Assembly: GCA_964551475.1 (NCBI GenBank)
Contig: CAZKCI010000010.1
Span: 1 to 14,744 of the forward strand
DNA from: CAZKCI01 sp964551475
GTDB lineage: Bacteria; Auribacterota; Erginobacteria; Erginobacterales; CAZKCI01
Direction: 5' to 3'
Length of the DNA: 14,744 bases
The stretch's first letter is position 1; every line of letters starts with the position of its first letter. The translations under genes were made by a program, and so were the position numbers. The notes under the pieces are model-generated. The model was not told where the DNA came from. It saw nothing but the letters and a program-made list of their open reading frames with translations, and did not search any database. This document shows positions 6,821 through 13,477 of the stretch, one piece after another.

Positions 6821-6900
6821 TTGGGCGAGAACTTTACTATCCCGCCGGGGGATTTTCCAGAAATATTTTCCCGGTTCCGCGGGCCTGACTAAAGAAAGCC

Positions 6901-6926
6901 GCGGATTACGCTGATTACGCGGATTA
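6901..6926. repeat. Nonamer tandem repeat between ogt and gap
   Basis: Three near-identical 9-base units lie in tandem: GCGGATTAC, GCTGATTAC and GCGGATTA. No facing inverted copy is seen. It lies in the 223-base gap between ogt and gap, about 150 bases upstream of gap. The rest of that gap holds the hairpin at 6793-6820 and no gene that I can support. Confidence 0.8.
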
Positions 6927-6972
6927 AAAACAAGTGAAACAACCGGATGGTTCCAGCTGCTGTCGCTTTATC

Positions 6973-7527
6973 CTAAATATTGAAACTCGAGACGATAGCT
7001 CGCCCGCCAGCGTCGAAGCTGATGCCTTCCATCCGGAGCAGGGCCCTCTTCATCCCGACCCCTCCGCCCGTAAATCCTCCCAGGCTCCGGTCGGCGCGGA
7101 TGACCCGGTGGCAGGGGACGATGATCGGGAAGGGGTTGTCGGCCAGGGCGTTGCCGGCCGCCCTCGCCCCGCCGGGACTGCCGGCCCGCGCGGCGAGGAG
7201 ACCATAGGAGCCGACCCTTCCCCGACCAATCGCGTGATCGGCCATGAGGACGGATCTCTGAAACGCCGGGCAGTCATCGAGGGCGACGGCTTCGAGAGAG
7301 AAGACGACCTCCTCGCCTTCAAGAAACGCGGCGAGCGATGCGCAGAGGGAGTCGATCTCGGCGCAGGAGGAGAAAGAAGCATCCGGATAGAGAGCACTGG
7401 CCCGAACGGAGGCGGCCGCGGCGGGGGAAGAGAGAAGAACCCGGACGATCCGGAGAGCGCCGGCGATCTCATTCCAGATCACCGCCAACGGTCCGAACGG
7501 CGTGGGTGTGATGATCCTCTTCCGCAT
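6973..7527 (-). CDS. ogt: Methylated-DNA--protein-cysteine methyltransferase (O6-alkylguanine-DNA alkyltransferase)
   Basis: This suicidal DNA-repair protein moves the alkyl group from O6-alkylguanine to its own cysteine. The active-site motif IIVPCHRVIRAD is present with Cys139 in PCHR (138-141), followed by GGFTGG, as in the family. Upstream, AIGRGRVGSYGLLA and the PGGARAAGNAL segment match the DNA-binding helix-turn-helix region. At 184 aa the length is usual for Ogt. There is no Ada-type N-terminal domain, so it should be a pure repair protein without transcription activity. The ATG at 7527 has GGAG about ten bases upstream. It follows the membrane-anchored gene at 7570-8256 by 42 bases on the same strand, so the two may be cotranscribed, though no functional link is evident. 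Confidence 0.93.
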   Translation of the reverse strand: MRKRIITPTPFGPLAVIWNEIAGALRIVRVLLSSPAAAASVRASALYPDASFSSCAEIDSLCASLAAFLEGEEVVFSLEAVALDDCPAFQRSVLMADHAIGRGRVGSYGLLAARAGSPGGARAAGNALADNPFPIIVPCHRVIRADRSLGGFTGGGVGMKRALLRMEGISFDAGGRAIVSSFNI

Positions 7528-7569
7528 GGGGACGAAACTCCGGGCAAGTCAACCAGTCACGTTCGTCCC

Positions 7570-8256
7570 CTACTCCTTGAGCTTGACGACCAGGGCGCCG
7601 TCGCCGACCCGGATGTCCTCCACGCCCCGGGAAAAACGGTCCCAGAAACCGCCGGCGCCGCCGAACTCCCGGACCAGGTTGGTGTTCTTGATGTCGCCCC
7701 ACCAGGCGCCGGGCAGGGGGATTCCCCCGATGGAGACGCCCCGGACGGCGACCACGGGTTTCCCCTCCGCGTAGCTCAACGCGAGACCGCACGTGAGCTT
7801 CAGCGTCTTGCCGCCCAAGATCGGGACATCCTCGTCCAGGGGAACCAGCAGCTTGATGCTGACCAGGTGGTCGGAGAGGTCGATGGCCACCCGCCGGGCG
7901 ACGTCCTCGTCCCGGGCGATGAGGGAGTTCAGCTCCTTTTCGCTGATGCGAATTTCGCGCGCGGACTCATCCTCGGTGTAGCGCTCGGGAGCCAGGGGCC
8001 CACCGGAGAGATCGGATGGCTTCGCCGGAACCGGTCTCCGGTCCGTCCGATCCAGGCGGTCCAGCTTGGCGGCCAGGACCTTCTCTTCCGTTTCGTTCAG
8101 CCGGGTCGGGCTGAACTTGCCGGCGTAGACGTTGGACTTGACCCACCAGACGGCGAGCAGGGCAAGCACCGCGACGACCGCCAGCAGGATGCCGAAGATA
8201 TGCAGGCAGCCCAGGCGAAAAGGCTTTTTCCCGCCGGGCAATCTTTCTTCCGTCAT
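7570..8256 (-). CDS. Membrane-anchored protein of unknown function, possibly YpmS-like
   Basis: I do not recognise a named gene. The 228-aa product has a short basic N terminus, one membrane helix at about residues 19-40 (HIFGILLAVVAVLALLAVWWV), and an outer domain of about 185 residues. The outer part has REIRISEKELNSLIA followed by alternating beta-like stretches (VSIKLLVPLDEDV, TLKLTCGLALSYAEGKPVVAVRGVSIGG) and a C-terminal VGDGALVVKLKE. An anchor helix, an I-S-E-K-E-x-N-x-L-I segment and beta-rich repeats recall YpmS/DUF2140-type proteins; this is a resemblance in layout, not a proven match. The start at 8256 has AAGGAA eight bases upstream. It ends 42 bases before ogt. Confidence 0.7.
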   Translation of the reverse strand: MTEERLPGGKKPFRLGCLHIFGILLAVVAVLALLAVWWVKSNVYAGKFSPTRLNETEEKVLAAKLDRLDRTDRRPVPAKPSDLSGGPLAPERYTEDESAREIRISEKELNSLIARDEDVARRVAIDLSDHLVSIKLLVPLDEDVPILGGKTLKLTCGLALSYAEGKPVVAVRGVSIGGIPLPGAWWGDIKNTNLVREFGGAGGFWDRFSRGVEDIRVGDGALVVKLKE

Positions 8257-8351
8257 AAGGTTCCTTTCAACCCGAATGGTTCGATGGAAGGTTTATATCG
8301 GAGCGCTGAGAGAACGAAGAAGTCGGGACGGTTCAAACGCTTGTTCGACAT

Positions 8352-8633
8352 TCAGCTCAATTGAACCTTGAGTTTGCGGCCCAACGCCATAGCCGCGCTC
8401 TGAAGCGTGAGAAGAGTCACGGATGCATTCTTCGGATCAAGCAGACGATCGAGCGCGGACCGGCTCGTGCGCATCCGGCGAGCAAGCGTGCTCTTGGTCA
8501 ATTTGCTCGCCGCCATATCCTTCTCGATCTGGCGGGCGAGGATTCGCTTGACGGCTGTCGCTTCGGCCTCCGCCAGAAGCCCTTCCTCTTGGAGAAAATC
8601 GTCGAAGGCGCTGCCCACATGTTTGTTCTTCAT
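8352..8633 (-). CDS. higA: XRE-family antitoxin (HigA type)
   Basis: The 93-aa protein is a helix-turn-helix antitoxin of the kind paired with gp49/HigB-like toxins. Its N terminus reads SAFDDFLQEEGLLAEAEA, typical of this antitoxin group, and the helix-turn-helix covers about 46-65 (TKSTLARRMRTSRSALDRLL), followed by DPKNASVTLLTL. It is expected to neutralise the toxin and to repress the operon by binding the palindrome upstream of the toxin gene. The start overlaps the toxin stop as ATGA (8630-8633), indicating translational coupling. The toxin-first order is characteristic of HigBA pairs. The exact subfamily name is inferred from family memory. Confidence 0.88.
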   Translation of the reverse strand: MKNKHVGSAFDDFLQEEGLLAEAEATAVKRILARQIEKDMAASKLTKSTLARRMRTSRSALDRLLDPKNASVTLLTLQSAAMALGRKLKVQLS

Positions 8634-8986
8634 GATCCGGCCTCCTGATATTGTCGTAATCGAGTTCTGGCGGTCTCCATTTCCGGCCGCGGAATCTTCC
8701 GGGTCTTCTTTATGAACCCATGCAGCAGAATCATCAGACGGCCGTCAACGGTGAAGAGAACTCGGGCGATCCCGTCTGGAACCGTCGTCCGAACCTCCCA
8801 GAGGTACGGCTCGATCTTCTCGACCCGCGGCAGGCCCAGCGGCCACCCGAACTGGACGGTCTTTATGTCTTCGCCGATCGCCTTCTTGTGAGTCGCCGGA
8901 AGCCCCTTCAGCCATCGCCGTACCGGTTCCACGCCCGAATCGGCACGGAAGAATACAACGCCGAGTCGAACTTCCCCGACTTTCAT
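8630..8986 (-). CDS. higB: HigB/gp49-like (RelE superfamily) toxin
   Basis: The 118-aa product matches the phage-derived gp49-like toxin family, relatives of RelE that cleave mRNA on the ribosome. Signatures: VVFFRADSGVEPVRRWL at 10-26, LWEVRTTVPDGIARVLF at 62-78, and the C-terminal LLHGFIKKTRKIP at 87-99. Positions such as the Arg residues and HGF-x-KK-x-x-K match those used for RNA contact in the family. There is no frameshift, so it looks intact. The ATG at 8986 is preceded by GGTGGTGAG. It is the first gene of the pair, and its stop overlaps the antitoxin start by four bases. The module is accessory and often transferred horizontally. Confidence 0.9.
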   Translation of the reverse strand: MKVGEVRLGVVFFRADSGVEPVRRWLKGLPATHKKAIGEDIKTVQFGWPLGLPRVEKIEPYLWEVRTTVPDGIARVLFTVDGRLMILLHGFIKKTRKIPRPEMETARTRLRQYQEAGS

Positions 8987-8996
8987 CTCACCACCC

Positions 8997-9024
8997 TATG
9001 TACCATATCTGGTACATACGTCAA
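8997..9024 (-). promoter_or_regulatory. HigBA promoter overlapped by a palindromic operator
   Basis: On the minus strand, TTGACG (9019-9024) is a good -35 and TACATA (8997-9002) a weak -10, spaced 16. A palindrome with perfect 7-base arms, TGTACCA and TGGTACA separated by four bases, covers 8999-9016, right through the spacer and -10. This is the expected layout for repression by a helix-turn-helix antitoxin. The predicted transcript start would fall only a few bases before the toxin ATG at 8986, which would leave a very short leader. Confidence 0.7.
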
Positions 9025-9114
9025 GGCTATCTTTCCCCAGGTATTGCGAGAGATGAGCGGTTGAGCCGGACGGGCCTCAGGACCGGACCGGTGAAGGCTG
9101 CCCGATTGAGTTTC

Positions 9115-9166
9115 CCCGCCCATATTTGTTTCCGCGGGCTTGCCCGCCTATATTTACTGGGGCGGG
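9115..9166. repeat. GC-rich compound repeat between the radical SAM gene and the toxin-antitoxin pair
   Basis: A 13-base direct repeat, CCCGCCCATATTT at 9115-9127 and CCCGCCTATATTT at 9143-9155, differs at one position and has a 28-base period. It overlaps inverted repeats: GCGGGC (9134-9139) with GCCCGC (9142-9147), and CCCGCC (9115-9120) with GGCGGG (9161-9166). It lies about 70 bases past the radical SAM stop on that gene's transcript. No U-run follows the stems, so it is not a clear terminator. Confidence 0.6.
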
Positions 9167-9232
9167 CAGTTCGGGATGCGAGATCCGAAGATTTCGCGCT
9201 CCGTTACTCGTACTCGAAACCGCAGTCTCTTG

Positions 9233-10369
9233 TCATGACCGCTGGCCGCGGGAATCCTCCAACAAAGATAAGGCAGGATATGCGGCGTTGTAATGCTTGT
9301 GAAGGAACAAGGGATTGCGTTTCTTGTAGAGCCGCTCGGCAACCCGGTCGGCGATCGGCATCAGAGTCCTTTCGTATTGGCAGAGAACAGGTGAAACCTC
9401 GTTGACGCAACTGGTCGTTTGCCAGTTCAGGCACCCGCACGAGTTGTTGCATCGATTCCGGATGGCACACGTCAGGCAGGCCCGCTTGTCGGCTTGGGAC
9501 TCGCGCCGCAATGACTGCCTCCGCTCTTCGTCCAAGCCCGCGTCCACGGACCCGATGCACCACGGACTGCCGGCCCCGGCTCTGACAAATTGGACGCACG
9601 GAAAGAGGTATCCGGCCGAGTCCACGGACAACTGCCGTGCCCCCAGTTCACACCTCTCCTTCTGGAAAGAGTGGCCGTTCACGTGGGAAGATATCTTCAC
9701 TTCAAACGGGCTCAAGTAGAATTTTCGTCCCTCCTGTGTCCAGCGGGCATAGAGGGCGCCCAGGTCCTTGAGCTGGCGGCGCAGGGAGGCGAAGTCCGAC
9801 TTCGACCAGGGGGCGGCGTAGTTCAGAGACGCGATAATGTATCGGCACCCCAACCCGACGAGAAAAGACACCGAGTCGCAGAGATACCTGGCCGTGTCGG
9901 GATTCACCACCATGAGCACGCTCGAATAGGGCCGGGCCGCCAGAAGTAGTTCCAGGCGCGGACACAAGTAAGCAAAAGTCGGCTCTCCATTGGAAAATCG
10001 GCGGTGACGATCATGAGCTTCCCGGATTCCGTCCAGGCTCATGGCTATGAGCACGTTGTTGCGGATGGCGAAATCGAGGAACTCGGGGTCCAGCAGCGCG
10101 CCGTTGGTGGTAACCTTGAAATGAAAGCGTCCCGCGCGGGCGCGCTCCAACTGACGCCCGTAGTCAACGATCTCGACGATCAAATCCTTGCAGAGCAGAG
10201 GTTCTCCGCCAAAGAAGACGATTCCGCACGATCCCCTGGTCAGTTGGGATCCCAACTGCAAGGCCTGGCGGGCGATATCCATGGACATGGCGGGACTGTC
10301 ATGGGGAGGCGAGTAGCAGTAGGAGCACTGCATGTTGCAGGCCGTGGTGAGGTGCAGCGTAAGATGCAT
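9233..10369 (-). CDS. Radical SAM/SPASM protein, probable peptide or protein maturase
   Basis: The 378-aa enzyme begins MHLTLHLTTACNMQCSYC, with the radical SAM cluster Cys11, Cys15 and Cys18 (CxxxCxxC) and GGEP at 54-57 for SAM binding. The C-terminal SPASM region is complete. C240-x12-G-x4-C258 is followed by C298-x2-C301-x5-C307-x3-C311 and later Cys at 313, 321 and 330, which would hold auxiliary Fe-S clusters. SPASM enzymes typically modify ribosomal peptides or enzyme side chains (as in anSME, PqqE and sactipeptide maturases). The gene starts two bases after the stop of the 269-aa gene, with no strong ribosome site of its own, so translation is likely coupled. I cannot name the subfamily. 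Genomic context makes the neighbour the first candidate for its target or partner. Confidence 0.88.
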   Translation of the reverse strand: MHLTLHLTTACNMQCSYCYSPPHDSPAMSMDIARQALQLGSQLTRGSCGIVFFGGEPLLCKDLIVEIVDYGRQLERARAGRFHFKVTTNGALLDPEFLDFAIRNNVLIAMSLDGIREAHDRHRRFSNGEPTFAYLCPRLELLLAARPYSSVLMVVNPDTARYLCDSVSFLVGLGCRYIIASLNYAAPWSKSDFASLRRQLKDLGALYARWTQEGRKFYLSPFEVKISSHVNGHSFQKERCELGARQLSVDSAGYLFPCVQFVRAGAGSPWCIGSVDAGLDEERRQSLRRESQADKRACLTCAIRNRCNNSCGCLNWQTTSCVNEVSPVLCQYERTLMPIADRVAERLYKKRNPLFLHKHYNAAYPALSLLEDSRGQRS

Positions 10370-10371
10370 GG

Positions 10372-11181
10372 TCAGATGGCCCCCTGCCCCTTCAGCCAGC
10401 CGATGAAGTCCTGCACCTGCTGCCGAAGCAGGCGCTTGGCTTCCGCCCCTGCCTGGGTCTCGGCCGCTTCCCAGCGTTTCTCCCAGTTCTTCTCAGAACG
10501 AAGGGATTTCCAGTCCACCTCGGGGAGGGGATCGTAGAAGGCGCCGAAGTAGATGCCCTTCCCCTTCTGACCGACCGCCTTGGCAACGCCCCTGGCGACC
10601 TGCTTGAAATCGTACGCCTGAGCAGTCGACACCGACATGGCCCCGCCGAGTTTGAAATGGTCCGACTCTGATATAAACTCTACGCCGATGCGATGCTTGT
10701 CATCCTTGATGTCAAGGCTCAGGGGTTCGGTTCCTGGTATCTCTTCAACCTTCTCCTCGAACGTGTCTCCCACGCGCCGATATGTCTCTATGTGTTGAGG
10801 GATGGTGACTCCTTCCAGAACGACGTCGCTTCCCGTTACCTGCACTCCGGCGTTGGTCAGTTCCTCTACGATGACCTGAAGGGCTTCTTCTTCGGAAAGG
10901 AAGACGGGAGGCGACACGGCAACACAGCCCGTTACGCCGCGGCCTTCACCATGTTCGAAAATCGGGGCGACAATGGCGGCGCCGGAGGAGGCAGGTAATT
11001 GTTTCTCGCCCGCCTTGGTGCAGGAGTTGGCCGCAAGGAAAATAGCCACCGCCCCCGCCAACTCCGGTGTAGAGAGCCAGTTGACAGGGATATGCTTCTC
11101 CAGAAGGTGCGGGTCGGCAAGGACCTGGAGCCTGGTGGGATAGGCGGGCGTTCCGTATCGCTTAACTGGCTTGGGTTTCAT
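10372..11181 (-). CDS. Unknown protein paired with the radical SAM enzyme; candidate substrate or partner
   Basis: I recognise no characterised family. The 269-aa product has a conserved-looking N terminus (KRYGTPAYPTR at 8-17 region, then LADPHLLEKHIPVNWL), a short hydrophobic stretch at 41-51 (LAGAVAIFLAA) ending at Cys54, and a Gly/Pro-rich core with FEHGEGRGVTGC at 75-86, then PPVFLSEEEALQVI at 91-104. The middle is acidic, and the last 50 residues are charged and helical. Only two Cys occur, Cys54 and Cys86. The hydrophobic stretch is too far in, and too short, for a standard signal peptide, and ANSC is a poor lipobox, so location is unclear. AAGGAG lies eight bases before the ATG at 11181. 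The radical SAM gene follows after two bases, so this is the first gene of the pair. Confidence 0.8.
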   Translation of the reverse strand: MKPKPVKRYGTPAYPTRLQVLADPHLLEKHIPVNWLSTPELAGAVAIFLAANSCTKAGEKQLPASSGAAIVAPIFEHGEGRGVTGCVAVSPPVFLSEEEALQVIVEELTNAGVQVTGSDVVLEGVTIPQHIETYRRVGDTFEEKVEEIPGTEPLSLDIKDDKHRIGVEFISESDHFKLGGAMSVSTAQAYDFKQVARGVAKAVGQKGKGIYFGAFYDPLPEVDWKSLRSEKNWEKRWEAAETQAGAEAKRLLRQQVQDFIGWLKGQGAI

Positions 11182-11537
11182 CGCCTGTTCTCCTTATCTG
11201 TTGGAGCGGGCAGTTTTGAAAGACGCGGCGGACCGATTATCTTCAACGCCGAAAGAGACTGAAATGACAGCGTGAACTGAAATGGCAACGCGGGTATTCA
11301 TGCCACTTCCCAGTATAAATGCTGTCAGAAATATGAAATGCAATCAAGACAATCATCGCGTTCATCCCCGCGACCATGATATACCTCGCAGCCGCGGACC
11401 TTGTCGGGTCTGTGGTCGCTCTTCCACGGGGGCGAGGCGGGGGGGGCCTTCATCCGGAAAATCCGCGGTTTCTTTTTGCTGGCGAAGATGGCGGGAACGG
11501 ATATAATCTCGGCCGGACAAGAAAGGAGCATTCGAAT
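11182..11537. other. Gene-poor gap with divergent promoters
   Basis: I see no supportable gene in these 356 bases; short open frames on both strands lack family features. The left end carries the AAGGAG ribosome site of the 269-aa gene and a weak minus-strand -10-like GATAAT (11236-11241) without a good -35. ACTGAAATGACA (11258-11269) recurs with one change at 11276-11287, an 18-base period. The right end carries the -10 box and ribosome site of the small basic protein. The middle is GC-rich with G-runs near 11430-11446. Confidence 0.6.
11502..11507 (+). promoter_or_regulatory. -10 box for the small basic protein gene
   Basis: A perfect TATAAT lies 30 bases before the ATG at 11538, with the Shine-Dalgarno AAAGGAG at 11522-11528 between them. 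No consensus -35 is found at 16 to 18 bases upstream (TTGCTG at 11476 gives a spacer of 20). Confidence 0.5.
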
Positions 11538-11651
11538 ATGAGCAGACAATACAACTGTCGGGAAAAGCGCCAGCGGGCCAAGCGTCAGATCAAACGCCAG
11601 AAGCGGGCCGTCCGAGCCGCGAAGGCGAAAAAAGCCGCGCCCAAGGTGTAA
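11538..11651 (+). CDS. Small very basic 37-aa protein
   Basis: The product starts MSRQYNCREKRQRAKRQIKR and ends KKAAPKV. Sixteen of 37 residues are Lys or Arg, with one Glu, so it is strongly positive and probably binds nucleic acid or ribosomal RNA; that function is inference from charge only. It has one Cys at position 7. I chose the ATG at 11538 because AAAGGAG sits nine bases upstream and a perfect TATAAT lies 30 bases upstream; the longer open frame beginning at 11376 would span those signals. I have a vague memory of similar MSRQYN-type basic peptides in some planctomycete or verrucomicrobial genomes, not verified. The gene is a single-gene plus-strand unit facing the fadD-like gene. 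Confidence 0.7.
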   Translation: MSRQYNCREKRQRAKRQIKRQKRAVRAAKAKKAAPKV

Positions 11652-11657
11652 CCCCCT

Positions 11658-11721
11658 CCCCTCTCCCCAAAATGGGGAGAGGGGAATATTCGGCAGACGC
11701 AGTCCTCCCCTCCCGGAGGGG
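11658..11721. terminator. Hairpin pair between convergent genes, possible terminator
   Basis: CCCCTCTCCCC (11658-11668) pairs perfectly with GGGGAGAGGGG (11674-11684), an 11-bp stem with a five-base loop, starting seven bases after the small gene's stop. A second stem, CCCCTC (11707-11712) with GAGGGG (11716-11721), is followed by ACATTTTAT on the plus strand. The first stem lacks a U-run; the second has a short one. The position between converging genes supports a shared terminator, but the form is not canonical. Confidence 0.5.
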
Positions 11722-11726
11722 ACATT

Positions 11727-13307
11727 TTATCCCTCGATCTTCCCCTCTTCCAGAAGCCGGCGCACCTCGCGCTTCAGGATCTTCCCGGTGGCCGTCCGGG
11801 GCAGATCGGGGAGGATGATCACCTGGTGGGGCACCTTGTAGGGGGCGAGGTGCTCGCGGCAGAAGCGGATCACCTGCAGGGGATCGAGCGTCGCCCCCTC
11901 CCTCGCCGCGCAGACCGCCACCGGGATCTCCCCCTTATGCGGATCCCCCCGGCCGACCACCGACGCCTCCGCGATCCCGGGGTGGCGGCGGAGCACCTCC
12001 TCCACCTCGCGCGGATAGACGTTGAGCCCCTTGACCAGGATGAGGTCCTTCAAGCGGTCGAGCAGGTAGAGGTAGCCCTCCTCATCGACCTTGCCGATGT
12101 CGCCGGTGAACAGCCAGCCGTTGCGGAGAGCCGCGGCGGTTTGGCCGGGAAGACGGTAATAGCCCTTCATCACATTCGCCCCCCGGAGGATGATCTCCCC
12201 CGCCTCCCCGGTCTTCACCTCGCGCGCTTCGGCATCGACGATCTTCACCTCGACGCCGGGAAGCGGACGGCCCACCGAGCCGGGCGGGCGCGCGCCCGAG
12301 AGGGGATTGACCGCGACCACCGGCGCGGCCTCGGTCAGGCCGTAGCCCTCCAGCAGGGGGATCCGAAAGTTACGCTCGAAATCGCCCAGTGTCTCCCGGG
12401 CCAGGGGAGCGGAACCGGAGACGCAGACGCGGATCCTGAGGAGCCCGGAGAGGAGGCGGGGGATCCGCCGACGGGAGAGGAGGCTGAAGATCTGGGGGAC
12501 GCCGATAAAAACCGTCGGCCGACGGAGGATCATGGCCCGAATCACGTCCCGGAAAGGGTAAATGGCCCGCAGAAGCACGATCCGCGCTCCCAGCAGGTTG
12601 GGGATGAACATGCAAACGGTCAGGGCGAAAGAGTGAAAGAGGGGCAGGACGGCGAGGAATCGGTCGGAGGAGCGAAGGGCGATCGCCCGGGCGGACTGCT
12701 CGACGTTGGCGAAGATGTTGCCATGGGTGAGCATCACACCCTTGGGGTTGCCCGTGGTCCCCGAGGTGTAGATCAGGCAGGCGAGGTCGTCAGGCCTGCG
12801 GGCGCGGCCCACGTTGTCGGCCGCCCCTCCCGCCGCGAACTCGCGATAGGAGAGGTAGCGGCGTCCCCAGGCCGCTTTCAGCTCGGCCGCGGCGGCCGCG
12901 CGCCCCTCGCCTTCCTCCTCGAGGATGATCACCGTCTCCAGGCCGGGGAGACGGTCCTTCAGGCAGAGAAGCTCGCGGACGAAATCCAGCGAGGAGATCA
13001 GGATCCGGGCTCGGCAGTCGTTCAGGATATACGCCAGCTCTTCACCGATCAGGAAAACATTCAGGGGGACGGCCGCCGCGCCCGATTTGATCGCGGCCCA
13101 GACCGAGACGACGAACTCGGGACAGTTGCGCAGGAGGATAGCGACATTTTCGTCCCGGGCCAGGGAGAGGGGGCCGACCAGCCGCTGGGCGAGCCGGTTG
13201 ATCTCGCCGTTCAGTTCGAGGAAGGTGTAGACCCTTCCCTCGAAGACCAACGCCGGGGAATCCGGGCGGCGGGCGACCGTCTCCTCGAACTTCGCGATCA
13301 GGGACAT
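11727..13307 (-). CDS. Long-chain fatty-acid--CoA ligase / AMP-dependent acyl-CoA synthetase
   Basis: This 526-aa enzyme activates a carboxylate with ATP to the adenylate and then forms the CoA thioester. The ANL-family motifs are all present: the phosphate loop YTSGTTGNPKG at 180-190, EGYGLTEAAPV around 320-330, TGD at 401-403, the hinge and A8 region DRLKDLILVKGLNVYPREVE at 418-437, and the catalytic Lys509 in TATGKILKRE. Sequence and length fit long-chain acyl-CoA ligases (FadD-like), but chain length cannot be told from sequence; O-succinylbenzoate or other acyl ligases are possible, though less likely. It should be cytosolic or at the membrane face. The start at 13307 has no clear Shine-Dalgarno; the upstream DNA is heptamer repeat. 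No beta-oxidation genes adjoin. Confidence 0.9.
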   Translation of the reverse strand: MSLIAKFEETVARRPDSPALVFEGRVYTFLELNGEINRLAQRLVGPLSLARDENVAILLRNCPEFVVSVWAAIKSGAAAVPLNVFLIGEELAYILNDCRARILISSLDFVRELLCLKDRLPGLETVIILEEEGEGRAAAAAELKAAWGRRYLSYREFAAGGAADNVGRARRPDDLACLIYTSGTTGNPKGVMLTHGNIFANVEQSARAIALRSSDRFLAVLPLFHSFALTVCMFIPNLLGARIVLLRAIYPFRDVIRAMILRRPTVFIGVPQIFSLLSRRRIPRLLSGLLRIRVCVSGSAPLARETLGDFERNFRIPLLEGYGLTEAAPVVAVNPLSGARPPGSVGRPLPGVEVKIVDAEAREVKTGEAGEIILRGANVMKGYYRLPGQTAAALRNGWLFTGDIGKVDEEGYLYLLDRLKDLILVKGLNVYPREVEEVLRRHPGIAEASVVGRGDPHKGEIPVAVCAAREGATLDPLQVIRFCREHLAPYKVPHQVIILPDLPRTATGKILKREVRRLLEEGKIEG

Positions 13308-13311
13308 GGGC

Positions 13312-13459
13312 AGCAGAGAGCAGGCAGTAGGGAGTAGCGAACAAGGCAGAAATCAGAAGGCAGAAGTGAAAAGTTGACCGAGGCCTGAAGCTGGCCACGT
13401 TCCACGTTCAACGTGCCGCGGCTGTCAGCCTTTAGCTATTCACCCTTCACCATTCACCA
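13312..13459. repeat. Three different heptamer repeat tracts in one gap
   Basis: From 13312 to 13374 the DNA divides into nine contiguous 7-base units drifting between words: AGCAGAG, AGCAGGC, AGTAGGG and AGTAGCG first, CAGAAAT, CAGAAGG and CAGAAGT later. A second tract has CCACGTT at 13395-13401 and 13402-13408, then CAACGTG. A third has TTCACCC, TTCACCA and TTCACCA at 13439-13459. All three keep exactly seven bases while the words differ. The tracts start five bases upstream of the fadD-like start and end 18 bases past the stop of the gene at 13478-13963. Confidence 0.9.
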
Positions 13460-13477
13460 TCTGAACCTCTTCTCCGG

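Noticed and set aside
5721..6914. 397-codon plus-strand open frame opposite gap
   Set aside because: Antisense shadow of gap with no recognisable motif.
6934..8364. 476-codon plus-strand open frame opposite ogt and the membrane protein
   Set aside because: Antisense shadow of two supported genes; low-complexity, charged product.
10372..11181. Lipoprotein call for the 269-aa partner based on Cys54
   Set aside because: The hydrophobic stretch is short, begins after 40 residues and ends ANSC, which does not fit the lipobox pattern.
11325..11549. 74-codon minus-strand frame between the accessory unit and the small basic gene
   Set aside because: No ribosome site, covers the -10 and Shine-Dalgarno of the plus-strand gene, and shows no family feature.
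11826..13337. 503-codon plus-strand open frame opposite the acyl-CoA ligase
   Set aside because: The minus-strand ligase has every family motif; the plus frame is its shadow.
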